A stretch of 44,705 nt of DNA from NCBI RefSeq assembly GCF_000003815.2, contig NC_049993.1, positions 15,723,391-15,768,095 of the forward strand. The letters run 5' to 3'. The notes beneath the pieces are model-generated. The model saw nothing but the letters and a program-made list of their open reading frames with translations. It did not search any database and was not told where the DNA came from. The stretch comes from Branchiostoma floridae (Eukaryota > Chordata > Leptocardii > Amphioxiformes > Branchiostomatidae). The translations under genes were made by a program, and so were the position numbers. This document shows, one piece after another, positions 1 through 11,574 of this stretch (positions are counted from its first letter, which is position 1; each line of letters opens with the position of its first letter).

Positions 1-984
1 CATCGGGGACCAATAAGGCGACAATTGTTATGAACTTATGACCTTAGAATTTGTCTGTTCACACACACATGCACACACATGCACACACATGCACACACAC
101 ACACAAACACTGTACTGTTGCATTTTGAATGAATAAATAAATAAATACATGGAATGCTTATCAGGGTGGGTTGTTGACTTAAACTTTTAACTAGGTTAAA
201 ATTCCTAGCAGACCCCAATCTGTGCCCTCCAAGAAAAACGCACTGTACACCTACATGTCTTTCCTTAATGAAAATGAGTATAATACACTTTGCAATTGGT
301 TATAATGTCGAGATGCCTTCATGGACAGCACATTAAGTCAAAAGTCAGGTATTTGAAGGCAACCATACCTCTTAAGACCCCATGACATGCATGTTATAGT
401 AGGGTTCCTTCCTAGTGTTAGTAGATGAAACTCTAGAGTCTTCTGAGCTTTTCTAGGAAAAAATTCCGAGGGGGGAGCTTTGCAAGGGAGCGGAGCAACC
501 GAGCTGAGGTAGACTATTTGACATTCAGTTTTCTAGCTAGGACCAATCAAATAACTTCTGGCACTGGTCACTGATATTGGGCAATAACTGTCCAGTTGTG
601 AGCTTTTCGCACCCTTGCTTATCATGTAAATATCGTGAACTAAAACCAAGCAGGCATTATTGTTCGTCCTTGCACTGTGGCAGACAATAGGTGCAAAATA
701 TTCTTCCCAGCCCCTCGCGAGCCACCAGTTTAGTCTTTATTATTTATTCTGCATCTGAAAGAACCAACTTCATGGGCATTGACTTCCCTAGAAATCGAGG
801 AGTAGTTCATGTCATTCATCGTTGAGCGGCCCCTCCCCCCTTTTCCCTTCTTTAGAAAAAAAGCCCTGATTATGACTTACACAGCTTGTGTCTACTGTAA
901 AAATCCATACTTAACTGGTGAGTAACACCTAAGGGCCGTTTCTCAGCTATAAGCAAACAAACAAACAAATAGGTAATGTCTCAC
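1..984. other. C9orf72 intron or 3' region, no exon recognised
   Basis: This stretch lies downstream of the last C9orf72 exon I can place, which ends in a GTGAGA donor. I searched the minus strand for the C-terminal DENN part of C9orf72 and found nothing, so the remaining exons are presumably beyond the left edge. It holds a CA-rich microsatellite near 61-109 and otherwise ordinary AT-rich sequence. Confidence 0.6.
61..109. repeat. CA-rich microsatellite
   Basis: Interrupted (CA)n with regular ATGCA interruptions. Any open frame across it is low-complexity. Confidence 0.85.
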
Positions 985-3900
985 ATGTCTGGCAGCGGAT
1001 TCTCCTCGCCATCTGTGTACATCTGTAACGTGAGGATCTCGTGGCGTTGGGCGGAATGTACGTGAAATGGCGGCGTCTGTCGAACCTCAGCGTTAGTGAG
1101 GTTAATTAGGGAGGTCGGGTAGCGACTGGTTAACACATCAAACATGGGCAGGTCCAGTCCAGCACTTTTCTTGTCCTATTGTGAATAAGATGATTAATGA
1201 ACAACTGTCAGTAATATCACTCCATGTGGCCATCCACCATCCCTTAATCTTATCTATGACACAATGTCCTATCTCCATTAATACTATCTCTGGCAGCCCT
1301 CCCTCCATCCATACCTCTTTCCTTCCTCCTCTCTCCATCACTCCAATATCACTATACCTCATCTCTCCATCACTACTTCTCTCTCCCTCTATTCCTTTCT
1401 CCCATCCCATCACTTCAACCTCCCTCCCATAATCAATTCTTTCTCTCTCCATTAGTCTCTCTCCCTTCTGTTCCATCACTCCCTCCTCTCTCCATCACTT
1501 CTCCCTTAATTCATCCTTCATCACTCCCACCCCTCTTTATCACTCCCTTTTGCCCCTTCCTGCTTTATCCTTGCTCCATCACTCCCTTTCTCCCTCCCTC
1601 CTCCTTCTATCCCTCTCTCCTTTCTCCATCAGATGCCCCTTTCTGCCCCTTCTATCCCTTCTCCCTCTTTCTTTCCCTTTCCCATTCCAAAATTCTCCAC
1701 CATAATCCATTCTCTGTACATTAGTCCCTCTCCCTTCTTCCATTTTGTTCCACTATTCCTTCCTCTCTCCATTTCTCCTCCCTTCCTCCACAGTCACATC
1801 TCTCTTCATCACTCCCTTCCTCCCTAGTTCTTTCCTTCATCAGATGCTCTTTTCCATCCCTTCTTTCTTCCTTCCCTCACTGCTCAATTCTCCCCTCCTT
1901 CCTCCAATACTCTCTCTCCCCCTCCATCCTTTCCACACATACCTCTATGATTCCTTGTAGAAAGAGATCAGCTTCATACTGGTGTGGAGTTGCACTTTTT
2001 ACACAGACACGGGATCTCTGTCTTTCTGTGGGACTCAGGAAAGCCGCAAGGGTGTGGATCACCTAGTCAATGAAAAAAATGTATCTTCTGAGTTTAGGCC
2101 ACACTATGATGATTATCTCTAACTAAGTCTTAATGGAGTTGAACATAAGACAAACCAAGCACATGAAAGAATGGACTCGATGTTTAGTCCTGTGGTTTAG
2201 TGTGGCCTTATAGTACAGTTAATTCCTTAACCTGCATTGATGCTTGTAGTAGTTTAAGTACTAGTTTTAGAAAATATTACATATAACTGTAAAATCTTTA
2301 AAAAAAAAATGCTCATTAACATTTCAAATTTAAAGTATGTAAGAAGTCCAAAATATCAGTTCACAAAGTGAGGAAGTTGTGAAATATTCAGAATTATCAT
2401 TCTCAAACTTAGAATATAAATGTAACAACAGGAAGAAAAAAACTCTGAACAACAAAAAGGATTTTGTAAATTTTCTTCTAACATACCATCCAAAGCACTC
2501 ATATTCCCGATTGAACTTTGTACCTTTGTCAAATTTGCAAGTACATATTATGTTAGGTATGAAAACCTACCTTGTTGATGATTTTGTCAGACTTGCCATA
2601 CACCACTGAGCAGCCCAGTGTTTGGAGATGGGATATGATGGCCCTATGGAAACAAATTAAAGGAGACCTTTTATTTTGCATTTGGCATCCATATATGTTT
2701 TGTATCACATGTGATGTTTAGAGTAGTAAGTGGCAAAAGAAAAAAGAGGGAAGTTAGATCAGAGATGTGTGGGTAGAGGTCCTTATGCCAACTTTAAGAC
2801 ATTGTCAAAATCTATAATGAGAACTGTCTTTATATTTCAACCTAAAAGAAGTGAAGATCTGACAGAACTATTTCAGCGGTGCAAGTTGACCTGCACATTT
2901 CAGGGCATTGTCCTTTTTTTTTTCTTTTTTTTTTTTTCCTTCTCTCTCACACAACATTACAGGGTGTCACCTCCAAAGTAATAGTCATAAATGATTCTAA
3001 ATTTGGTAAATATTGATTTTATATTTGGCTTTATACATAAAATGAAATGTGAATTGTACATCTTACTTCTTTGTGAGGTTCAAAACTTACTGATCCCCCC
3101 ATGTACTTATCATCAATAATTGAAATAATTATTACCTTCTAAGGAAACCCTCCTCTACCATCCTTTCTTTGCCTGATGCAAACACAGACTCGGATAACTG
3201 TAAGCCAATGAGAATGTGATGTTAGGTGAATACAGGTACAACAGATGTCTAGGTCCAGAATGGTACCAGGTACAGAAATAGCAGATGCGGGGTCTAGGTA
3301 TACAGCTCTAGACATGAGGGCCAAACTTCAAATGATCAGACAGGTGTCAGCACTAAGCTTTTCACCATCCATGGTGCAGAGTTTTAAGCAAACTGGTGCA
3401 ATTTAAGTATTCTCCAAGCAGATCCTACAATGGCATAAGATAGTGCTACTAAACTGTGTAGTCAGCCGAAAGGTGTCTATTTGCCTTGTAGATGCGAAAC
3501 ACTCCTAAGCCGGCTTCACTCCTCTGCCAGCTTTTGATACTATCTTAATTGCTACCGTATCATCTGCTTGGAGATTACAATCTAAGGTATATTTTAAAGT
3601 TGAAAAAATTACTGTCAGAGAGGTCACTGTTGAAGACAGACCTACGGTGATAACTTCCCTTTTATGCTTGTCAGAGCATTTGCTCCCCACCTTTATCTTA
3701 AGTACAGGGTGTCCATGCCTAGCTGAAAGCCTGGGTCACCGAATATTCAGCTGAGAGGAAATAGGAAGTGCGCAAAGCTAGTCTAAGAATAGGTTTGTTA
3801 TCAGACTAGTAATGATTGCAAGTAATTTAGAGAAACAATATATACTCACATCCATAGAAGGGTTGAGAGAGTCCCTCTGTAGAGACAAGATGAGCTGGAC

Positions 3901-5570
3901 GAACTGTCGTAGACTGGCGGACAGGCACGTTAGAACGTCACCATCACTCTAAACAGGTACAAGGAACGACATGTCAACATTCAGTGGCAAACTACTATAT
4001 GTAATCAACTGGCACACTCGTCAATGAAGGTTAAGACATCCAGGTAATAAAATACGCCAAAAAGCAGTTACTCAAGCAACTGGATATGATTTTGGAAACG
4101 GTCAGACGTTTCAACTGGCATCCACCAGTTTTCGTCAGTGACACTGAAGTGATCTGGAAGAAACAGTACTAACTACTTTTTGGTGCAACTGGCACACAAT
4201 TTCCAAGACTTGCTATAGCTGTCTTTAGTAAGCCACTATGAGTTAATGCAGAAAATGTTGGTGGTTTTATGTTTGCTGTTTTTGTGGTGCCCGCTTCACT
4301 CAGACTCAAAACCACCCCGAACATGTACATTATACAGTGTGATACTACCATAACACTACACATGTACATGGCACTACTGCAAACTCAAAACCACAGTGAA
4401 CGTTCATTTTTTCTGCTACCATGAAATTAAATCCCAGCGAACATAAATGCATCTTACAGTAATCATTTCAGTGTAATGGTAATGGTGAGGAAGCAATTGT
4501 AGCAACCAATCTGGAATGATGTGGAAGGAAGTCTTGGCGCTTCCACAGATAGAACATATTGAAAATGTACTGCAAAATGTTTGAATTATGAGGGTACCCA
4601 TATAAGAGGACTAAATTCTTTTGACGTCACATGAAATTCAAGGATTTTTTGGGTCATAGCAACATTTTTTTCATATTATTTGATTAGACATTGTTCCACT
4701 TATAAATACTACCATGTTGACGTTTTAGAATTGAAATAAGAATTGAATAACACTGTGGTTGGAACATATGATTAGAAAATTGTAACGCTAGTTCACCTTT
4801 ATCTGAGGGGTAACCTTTATCCGCTGTTTAAAAGAAAAATGGGTTTTTCAGGATGTCAATGCGACGGACAGAAGTTTTAAATAGGTAAGTACTAGTAGCT
4901 GTGTTTTGAAATATTGCAATTTGTAACCACTGTCCATCCACCTGATATCCCTAAACACCCCCTGGTTTTAAAACAATTGGATATATACTAGTACTATATA
5001 TAGTAGGTTACCCCACGGATAAAGGTGAACTAGCCTTATCATATAGGTGGTGTATATTTCTTTAAGGCACACCTCAAACCTTACCAGATTTTTTTCTAGG
5101 TTAAGCTGAAGTTGCATGATGATCTTAGTCAGCCTGGCTTCACATAGGTCATGCCACGGAAGGTACGCTTTCAACTTGGAAGATGGCAATATAACGGACA
5201 ACGCGTACACACTCCTTCCCGCCTTCGCCCTTCCGGTAAAGATAAAAGAACTGGAGATGATGTTCTTGTCTGGGAGGATGTAGAATTTCGAGTCTACTGT
5301 TCCCGCGGTTTCTTCTTCGCCGCAACGACAGATCTCGCCGGACAGCGTGTGGTTGGAGATGTACGGTACGATACCGGAGGGTAGCGGTTCCTGGCACTGC
5401 GTACGCCACACGTGTTGCGTTCTGGGTCCGAGTATGTTGTCCCAGACGGAGAGTACGATAGCCTGGATGTTGGAGTTCTGGGTGTCGGGGATGTCCGACT
5501 CTGGGGGCAGGGGGCTCAGGGGAGAGAGGCTATCCTCGGGGGACTTATGGCCTGACTCTGGTGATGACAT
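985..5570 (-). CDS. C9orf72: C9orf72 orthologue (DENN-family Rab regulator), 3' end off window
   Basis: The family product is a longin/DENN protein that works with SMCR8 and WDR41 in autophagy and endolysosomal traffic. Exons on the minus strand are 5085-5570, 3850-3948, 3136-3197, 2571-2643, 1943-2062 and 985-1175, with GT donors and AG acceptors. Exon 1 carries WDNILGPR, ISNHTLSGEI, KFYILPDKN and LSVILPS, matching the human N-terminal longin part. Later exons give EEGFLR|RAIISHLQTLGCSVV, then FLSPTERQRSR and YEADLFLQGIIE, then YPTSLINL. Phases match at every junction, and exon sizes (99, 62, 73, 120) resemble what I remember of the human gene. A roughly 60-bp exon expected between 3949 and 5084 was not found, but the 5085/3948 junction is phase 0 to phase 0, so direct splicing also stays open. 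The last visible exon ends in phase 2. The start is the first ATG of the exon-1 frame. Confidence 0.9.
1265..1930. repeat. Long polypyrimidine/polypurine tract in a C9orf72 intron
   Basis: About 650 bp of CT-rich sequence built from degenerate CTCCATCACTCC-type words. The transcribed strand of C9orf72 reads as G/A-rich. It lies in the intron between exons 1943-2062 and 985-1175, and it explains the long but meaningless Ser/Pro-rich and Glu/Arg-rich open frames here. Confidence 0.85.
2742..2895 (+). repeat. Ancient dispersed repeat, copy 1
   Basis: Shares an ordered set of words with 13510-13660 and 23893-24010: GTGGGTAGAGGTCCTTATGCCA, then a phrase ending in TATATTTCAACC, then AAGAAGTG and ATCTGAC. 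Copies are strongly diverged. Identity of the family is unknown. Confidence 0.5.
3412..3577. repeat. Foldback repeat (MITE-like), same family as 13932-14143
   Basis: The left arm (TCTCCAAGCAGAT, then GGCATAAGATAGT) is repeated inverted at the right end (GATACTATCTTA, then ATCTGCTTGGAGATTA). A second copy with the same arms lies at 13932-14143. It is in a C9orf72 intron. Confidence 0.6.
4070..4155 (-). repeat. Interspersed repeat with a hammerhead-like core
   Basis: The minus strand reads CTGACGA, a hairpin AACTGG/CCAGTT with a 6-base loop, then GAAACGTC. This resembles the catalytic core of a hammerhead ribozyme as found in Penelope-like elements, but an extra A precedes the stem and I see no stem I pairing. 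Probably a degenerate transposon end. Confidence 0.3.
4236..4462. repeat. Degenerate repeat with GGTTTTGAG/CTCAAAACC words
   Basis: Alternating CAAAACCAC, GAACATG and GCGAACATAAATGC words ending in CTTACAGTAA look like a decayed member of a MITE family widespread in marine invertebrates. Assigned by general appearance only. Confidence 0.35.
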
Positions 5571-5825
5571 GGCTGATGATGTTGTTCTATCAAACCTTTA
5601 GGAGCCTGAGGCAAAAATTACTGTATGTTAGAATTTGGGCAAATCATGTGTAGTACATTAAAGTGTCATCAAACAAACCAACAAGTCTGATATTTATTAA
5701 AGAACAACAATTTTATATGTTATACTGAGTTGAGTTGAAATATCAAAATATAAGAAAATCATTTTCTTTTACATTGAATATAGTCATGCTAATGTCACCT
5801 ATAATGCTTCAGGAAAAATATGCAT

Positions 5826-6045
5826 ACATGCACGTACGCACGCGGACACACACGCAAGCATTCATACACACAAACACACACACACACACACACACAGAAC
5901 TGCAATCTCAAACACACTGACAGTATCAAAAGTACACACGTCATACACATAGAAGTACCATTAAACACACGTACACTCGCACACAGACGTACACGCAAAC
6001 ACATACGCACATACGAACACATTCACACGCAAACGAAATGCTGAA
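5826..6045. repeat. CA-rich compound microsatellite
   Basis: Imperfect CA/CACG repeats with a pure (CA)n core near 5870-5896, in the C9orf72-DOHH intergenic region. Confidence 0.85.
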
Positions 6046-6354
6046 ATAAAACTGTCTTACCTGTTTTACTTTTTCTACAACTATCTAAATCTGCCCTTTG
6101 ACCTACAGTTAGAAGATACCACTTTACTTCTGACAAGGTTGAACACCAAATGGGTATCTTTTTGGTAGATTTAGAATAATCAAAGTACTTTTAATCCAAT
6201 CTATTGAGAATATTGACGGTTTTCAACGCGTTATCTTACATGCTACGTCATAACAGTTTATTATACGTTTTGTAGCAAATGTATTTAAAATCTCCCCCGG
6301 ATATAGGAGTGGATAGTTCCGTATCCGGTGCTGACACATGGGTGTCCCGAGCAG

Positions 6355-6362
6355 TTATAAAA
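6355..6362 (+). promoter_or_regulatory. Possible TATA box of DOHH
   Basis: TTATAAAA lies about 75 bp upstream of the DOHH ATG, at a suitable distance for a short 5' UTR. No other promoter evidence. Confidence 0.35.
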
Positions 6363-6431
6363 TCTGTCTATCCAAATTTGTGTCTTTCATAAGTCTTCAA
6401 AAATAACTTTTAATTCATCCTTTTCAATACA

Positions 6432-9400
6432 ATGTCCGTCCAAGTCCAGCAGGACCATGTTGAGGAGGTAGGGCGGATGTTAGCGGACGGTTCGCGGCCG
6501 CTAACGGACAGATTCCGGGCTCTCTTCACGTTACGAAACCTCGGCGGCCGGGCGGCGGTAGACTGGATCTCCAAGGCTTTTGAGGACCCGTCGGCACTTT
6601 TAAAGGTACATTGTGTGCATTATGTAACATTTAAACCTTCATGTGAATGGTATATGGAACCATTTTTAAGCATACTTGCACCATATGTTGGTAATTCGGT
6701 ATAATACTAAATAATTGTAAATAGAGCAATATCAAGCTGCAAAAGGTCTGCTGAGTTTCTGAAACCATCCCAAAAATTATAGAGCCTCCTGGTGTAAAGA
6801 ACAACATACTGTACCTAGAATTCTCCAGGCACACTCTAAGCTAGTTGATCTAACTTTCTGTATTACATATTGTACCATGAAAGGTACACAAAGGGGAGCA
6901 AACGCAAAAAAAAAAAAGAAATATTCTTGCTACTTTTATTTTGTTCAACAAAAGTACTGACATTGACATTAATATGTGCCTTTTATAATTTTATTTCAGA
7001 TGTCTAACAGTTAAACACAATACAAATACTATTCAAAGTAATGTAGTTGCCCCATTTTTAGTGAAACAAATGAATACACCTCGGCAGAATGTCAACAAAA
7101 CAGCAGGTTTTGTATGATGCAATAATGTCAACTTTCAACTCCCTATTTATTTATTTGGTTCTCCAATTTGATAAGGTACATAGAGTCTAATTAGATGCAT
7201 CATACAGATTTAAACCATACATATATACATAGAAAGGGTAATGAAATTGACTTCAGGACTTTTTTATTAAATCTTACAATTTGTACCTTTAAAGCACGAG
7301 CTGGCGTACTGTCTGGGGCAGATGCAGGACCCGTACGCCATCCCTGTACTCATCAGTGTGCTGAAGGATAAGGGACAGGAACCCATGGTGCGGCATGAGG
7401 CAGGTGGGTGTCAGATCAGTGAACGTCTTTCCTTCTCTCTCTCTTTCTACCTCTCTCTGCCTCCCCTCTCTCTCTTTCTCCCTTTCTCTCTCCCTCGCTT
7501 TCTCCCTCTCCCTGTCTCTCCCTCTCTCTCTCTCTCTCTCTCGCGCGCTGTCTCTCTATCTCTCTCTCTTGCTGTCTCTCACTCCTCTCTCTCTTGTGCA
7601 TGCACTCTATCTCGGTCTCTTCCTGCCTTTTCTTCCATCTTCCCCCCTTCTGTCTCTCTTGCCTGTGCTCTCTATCCCTCTTTCTCTCTTCTCCCTGTCC
7701 CTCTCGCATGCTGTCTTGCTAGAAATCTTCCTATCCCTCTCTAGATCTCTTCCACTTTCTGCGACCCTCTCCCCCTCACTCTATCCTGTCTTTTTCTCTG
7801 TCCGCATCTGCCAGCTGTCCACCCTCTCTCTCATCCTCGTTCACTACTGTAATTCACTTTGTCTTCACGGTACCAAACTTTCACGGTCTGAGAAAATTTA
7901 ACTTGTTCTCGGAACTAAATGTTCACTGTCGCGGCAAGTGCACATGAAAAAAGGCTGTGAATTATTTGTTATCAGTAATGATAAGTTCACGTTACAGTCG
8001 TCACCGTGAAAACCGTGAACATAAAAGTACAGTGAAAAAATCAGGACTTACAGTATTTCTGTTTGTGTATGTAAATGTGTATGTAAATCTAAATGTGTGT
8101 GTGTATGTGTGCATTTGTGTGTGTGTGATGCGTCACAGTGCATGAACATGTATTCCGGGATATACATATATGATTACCGTTTTACTATGTATGGCCTTGA
8201 AAAGCAATGGTACAATGTAATGTTTGCAACTTATGAACGCTATGGGGGACAGAGACGTTCGGAAGGAGAGAGTGGACCTGGTCCGGACAAGTAGCCCGCA
8301 ACGATGACGCTGATGTATCCTTGATATCTTCATAAATGTTTGTGTTGTGTTGTCCAGGCGAGGCCCTGGGTGCCATTGGTTCTGCAGAAGTGCTGGATGT
8401 ACTGGAAGAGTACACTAAGGACGACTCTGTAGAGGTAACACAACCACACTGCTTTACTGGTACCCTTATTGTTTCAAATTTTGTGTTTCCCAGGGTTGGC
8501 CTCAGCTCAAAGATATTGTAAGGGTTTGCATTCATCATTTTAAATGGTGACGTAAAGCAGTTGGCTGATGGAACTTCAGGCACAAGCATCCAAATCTCTG
8601 CAAAAAAATGACTTTATCCAGAAGAATAGGGGTGCCCCAATGTGCTTGGCTGAAGAAAAAAATGCAAACCACAGATATGATGCATTGCACTGTCACTACA
8701 TAGCGACTTAATAAAGCATGTTATTTTCAGATGTGTCATGTCACATGTGTTACATATTTTTTACACTGTTACTAGTGTTAGTACAGATGACCCAGTGCCA
8801 ACGTCATGTCAAACTCATGTGTCTATTAACTATAGCACTCTGGTTAGATATAGCTTCCATTGAGTGAAATTCCTTGAGTTGGAGAGCATTTATTTTTCCC
8901 ATTATGGAAAGAAACAGCTCCATGATCATGAGCTTTTAATTTATGATATTACAATTTAACACCATTTTCTCTCTCCACCATAACCCCTCACCCCCAACAA
9001 CTCAGGTTGCAGAGACCTGTCAGTTGTCCGTCCAGAGAATCCGTTGGTTGAACAGTAAGCAGTCACAGGAAGAGAACCTGGGGAACAACCCTTACTCGTC
9101 CGTGGACCCTGCTCCCCCCGCGCCAGAAATGGATGTGTCAGAGCTGAGGACGGTGTTGTTAGATGAGACCGTCCCGCTGTTTGTGAGGTACCGGGCCATG
9201 TTCACTCTCCGGAATAGGGGTGATCAGGACGCGGTACTAGCACTTGCTGAAGGTCAGTTTGAGCTCATGATCATGATGTAACCATAGATCAGTATCATTC
9301 TGCTTAATGCTAAATAAATGTATCTGTAAGGAAAAGTTGATTGTATTTTCCAAAGGCTTAAGGTCCCATTCATGAGTTCTTTCATTGGATTGAAAAGTAA

Positions 9401-10299
9401 TTAAAAGCATGTGTCATAGGTCCAAAAATAATTCCATTAGGTTGGTAGGATATAGGAGAATTCTTGTACACAACCAGGATGTACTTACTTTGCTTACGTT
9501 TCCGTGTCTAGCAGACACCTTCCTCAGAGCTTCTGACTGGAGTTCTGCTTCTCCCCGCTCTAAGTAGCCTATGTAAGTGGCGCTTTTGGGATAGTGTTCT
9601 CACTGCTAAAGTCCCACCTACATCGGCTACATATAGCGGTGAGAAGCAGAACTCCAGTTAGAAACAGTAAGTAGCACTTAACCTGGTTGTGTACAAGAAT
9701 TCTCCTATATCCTGTGTGTCAGAGCACATTTACCCTTTAAAAAAAATTTAGTTTTTACCTTAAGTCTTAAGGTTATTGGAAATTTTTCTCATAATGAGCT
9801 ATTAGAAAGACTCGATGTCATAAGTTAAGACATCCTGAGTCTTTTCGAATAGCTCAACTCTGTGCTTTAGTGTTTTACTGAATGTATTAGCAAATTACAC
9901 TGCCTTAATGTTGAATGCCTTTACTGTTTTCATACCTTACAAAGAATCTATTGCACCTTTGCAGGTCTAAAGTGCAGCAGCGCCCTTTTCCGACACGAGA
10001 TCGCGTACGTTCTTGGCCAGATCCAGCACAACGCCTGCGTGCCCCAGCTCATCGAGGCGCTAGAACGGAAAGATGAGAATCCGATGGTCAGGCACGAGTG
10101 TGCGGAGGCATTGGGCGCTATCGCCGAAGATGCGTGCACGGACATACTACAGAAGTACGCTTCTGACCAAGAGAGGGTTGTACGAGAAAGCTGCGAAGTC
10201 GCTCTAGACATGTTGACTTACGAGAATAGCGAGCAGTTTCAATATGCAGACGGACTATCAAAAGTACACGCAGAAGGAAAGATCGAAAACGATGTCTGA
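6432..10299 (+). CDS. DOHH: Deoxyhypusine hydroxylase (DOHH), complete, five exons
   Basis: Cytosolic di-iron HEAT-repeat enzyme that hydroxylates deoxyhypusine on eIF5A to finish hypusine. Exons: 6432-6605, 7295-7403, 8358-8434, 9006-9252 and 9965-10299, with phases 0, 1, 0 and 1 at the junctions and no internal stop; total 313 aa (human about 302). All four iron-binding His-Glu pairs are present: KHELAYC (59-60), VRHEAGEAL (92-93), [11 protein letters not shown] (213-214) and [13 protein letters not shown] (246-247). Other hallmarks are [34 protein letters not shown] and [14 protein letters not shown]. The start aligns with the human N-terminus. The CT-rich tract and foldbacks inside the gene are intronic. 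The end is TGA, with AATAAA about 250 bp downstream. Confidence 0.97.
7430..7800. repeat. CT-rich low-complexity tract in a DOHH intron
   Basis: Nearly pure CTCTCT/CCCTCT sequence just after the exon 2 donor. Ser/Leu-rich or Arg/Glu-rich open frames here are artefacts. Confidence 0.9.
7846..8055. repeat. Foldback repeat with TTCACGGT arms
   Basis: The left side (CTGTAATTCACTTTG, CTTCACGGTA, TTTCACGGT) is matched inverted on the right (CACCGTGAAAACCGTGAA, then CTTACAGTA). MITE-like, in a DOHH intron. Confidence 0.5.
8085..8129. repeat. GT-rich microsatellite
   Basis: Imperfect (TG)n in a DOHH intron. Confidence 0.8.
9448..9712. repeat. Foldback element with 31-bp perfect terminal inverted repeats
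   Basis: Begins GGATATAGGAGAATTCTTG and ends with its exact complement. Inner inverted arms contain GAAGCAGAACTCCAGT and its complement. The minus strand also carries CTGAGGA, a GTGTC/GACAC hairpin and GGAAACGT, a hammerhead-like arrangement. It lies in DOHH intron 4. Confidence 0.8.
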
Positions 10300-10548
10300 T
10301 ACAAATTGATATTTACCTTGTTGTATTATTGTAGCCAGTTGGTAGACATTTATTAAATGAGACTGTTTTAATGTGTTTTAAGCACCTCCTTAAACACAGG
10401 ACTCTCATTTTACGTCCCTTTGGAAAGATGGCGTAACTCCAACCAGGGAACCGCTTCTCGTATTAGAACCAGGTTCTCCCAGTTACTAACTGATTGAAAC
10501 CAGGATGTCAACCGTTTTGCCCTGGCTGTATTTCTCTCTATGCAGCTG

Positions 10549-10554
10549 AATAAA
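10549..10554 (+). terminator. Polyadenylation signal, probable DOHH 3' end
   Basis: AATAAA about 250 bp after the DOHH stop. Another AATAAA-like site follows closely. Confidence 0.5.
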
Positions 10555-10780
10555 TCAAATCAGATCAAAATAAACTGTGTAGCTGCTACCATTTGAGCCG
10601 CAGGGACATCCTTCTATGTAATACGCTTTTAACATTAAAAAAGAAAATTGTAATTCATGTGACATTTTAGTGTACAGTGAATCTTGACATCTTTGTGGTT
10701 GTTGTTCTTGTTTTTTGTTATATTTCAGCCATACCATAGGTATGGTGAAATATATTGTATTCGTAATGTTTCTTTCTTTC

Positions 10781-11400
10781 TCCTGTCAAATCTTCAAATC
10801 GATTCAACTCCGTCGTTCCTAGACCGAATTACTTGAAATTTGCACAATGGTAGAGTGGGTCAATAACCAGGTGCTTTTTTCTCATTTTTTTTATATCTTC
10901 CTTTAAAATGATTTTATTCATGTTTTTTGCAATTTTTATGTACATTTTGCCCTCCTGTTCCCTGGTATTACAGCCGAATAACCTAAAATTTGGTACAGAG
11001 GTGCCTTGATCATATGCCCACAAGTATCCAAAAACAATTTTGGCATACGGTACAGCAAAATGCTTAATTTTGGCATTTTTTGCCCCAGAAATGACATTTT
11101 TGGCTCCTATACCCCCATTTTACAACCAAATGACCTTAAATTTGGTATAGGAGTGCCGTCTACATATGCAAACATGAATTCATTGACACCTTTGGCATAC
11201 GGTACAACAAAATGCTTAATTTTGGAATTTTTTGGCCATTGTTTGACCAAAAACGTACGCTTTGGGCTCCTGTTCCCTGGTCTTGTAACCAAATGACCTA
11301 CATTTTGGTAAATAGGTGCACTAGATATTCATTCAAATGACCCATGTATAATTTCTGGCATAAACCACTTCAAAATGATATATTTGGGGACTTTTTTGGT
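10781..11400. repeat. Degenerate tandem array, about 160-bp unit, four copies
   Basis: Units start near 10781, 10951, 11104 and 11267 with variants of CTCCTGTTCCCTGGT, then AACCAAATGACC and AAATTTGGTA, GGCATACGGTACA and AAATGCTTAATTTTGG. It lies just downstream of DOHH; no coding sense. Confidence 0.75.
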
Positions 11401-11574
11401 AATTCTCCACTGGCCAGAGGGTCAACGACCTCAAGGCCGTTGACCTCTCCCACCTGAAGACAGCATGTGCACATGTCTCTATATACTAGTAACTTGATTA
11501 AAGAGGCAACCAATCACGTAGCCTGAGTCAACATCCCGAAGGGGATTGGCAGCCAATTAGTGACCCCGGTGTTA

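Larger units (their letters stand above)
5571..6431. other. Divergent intergenic region between C9orf72 and DOHH
   Basis: The start codons of the two head-to-head genes are about 860 bp apart. The interval holds a large CA-rich microsatellite, an AT-rich stretch and, near the DOHH side, a possible TATA element. It may act as a bidirectional promoter (inference only). Confidence 0.6.

Noticed and set aside
1138-1960. Open frames rich in Ser/Pro or Glu/Arg
   Set aside because: Low-complexity polypyrimidine tract in a C9orf72 intron; only the real exons at 985-1175 and 1943-2062 carry family sequence.
5149-5601. Open frames overlapping C9orf72 exon 1 in other frames
   Set aside because: Shadows of the C9orf72 first exon.
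7322-7901. Ser/Leu-rich and Arg/Glu-rich open frames
   Set aside because: Products of the CT-rich tract in a DOHH intron.
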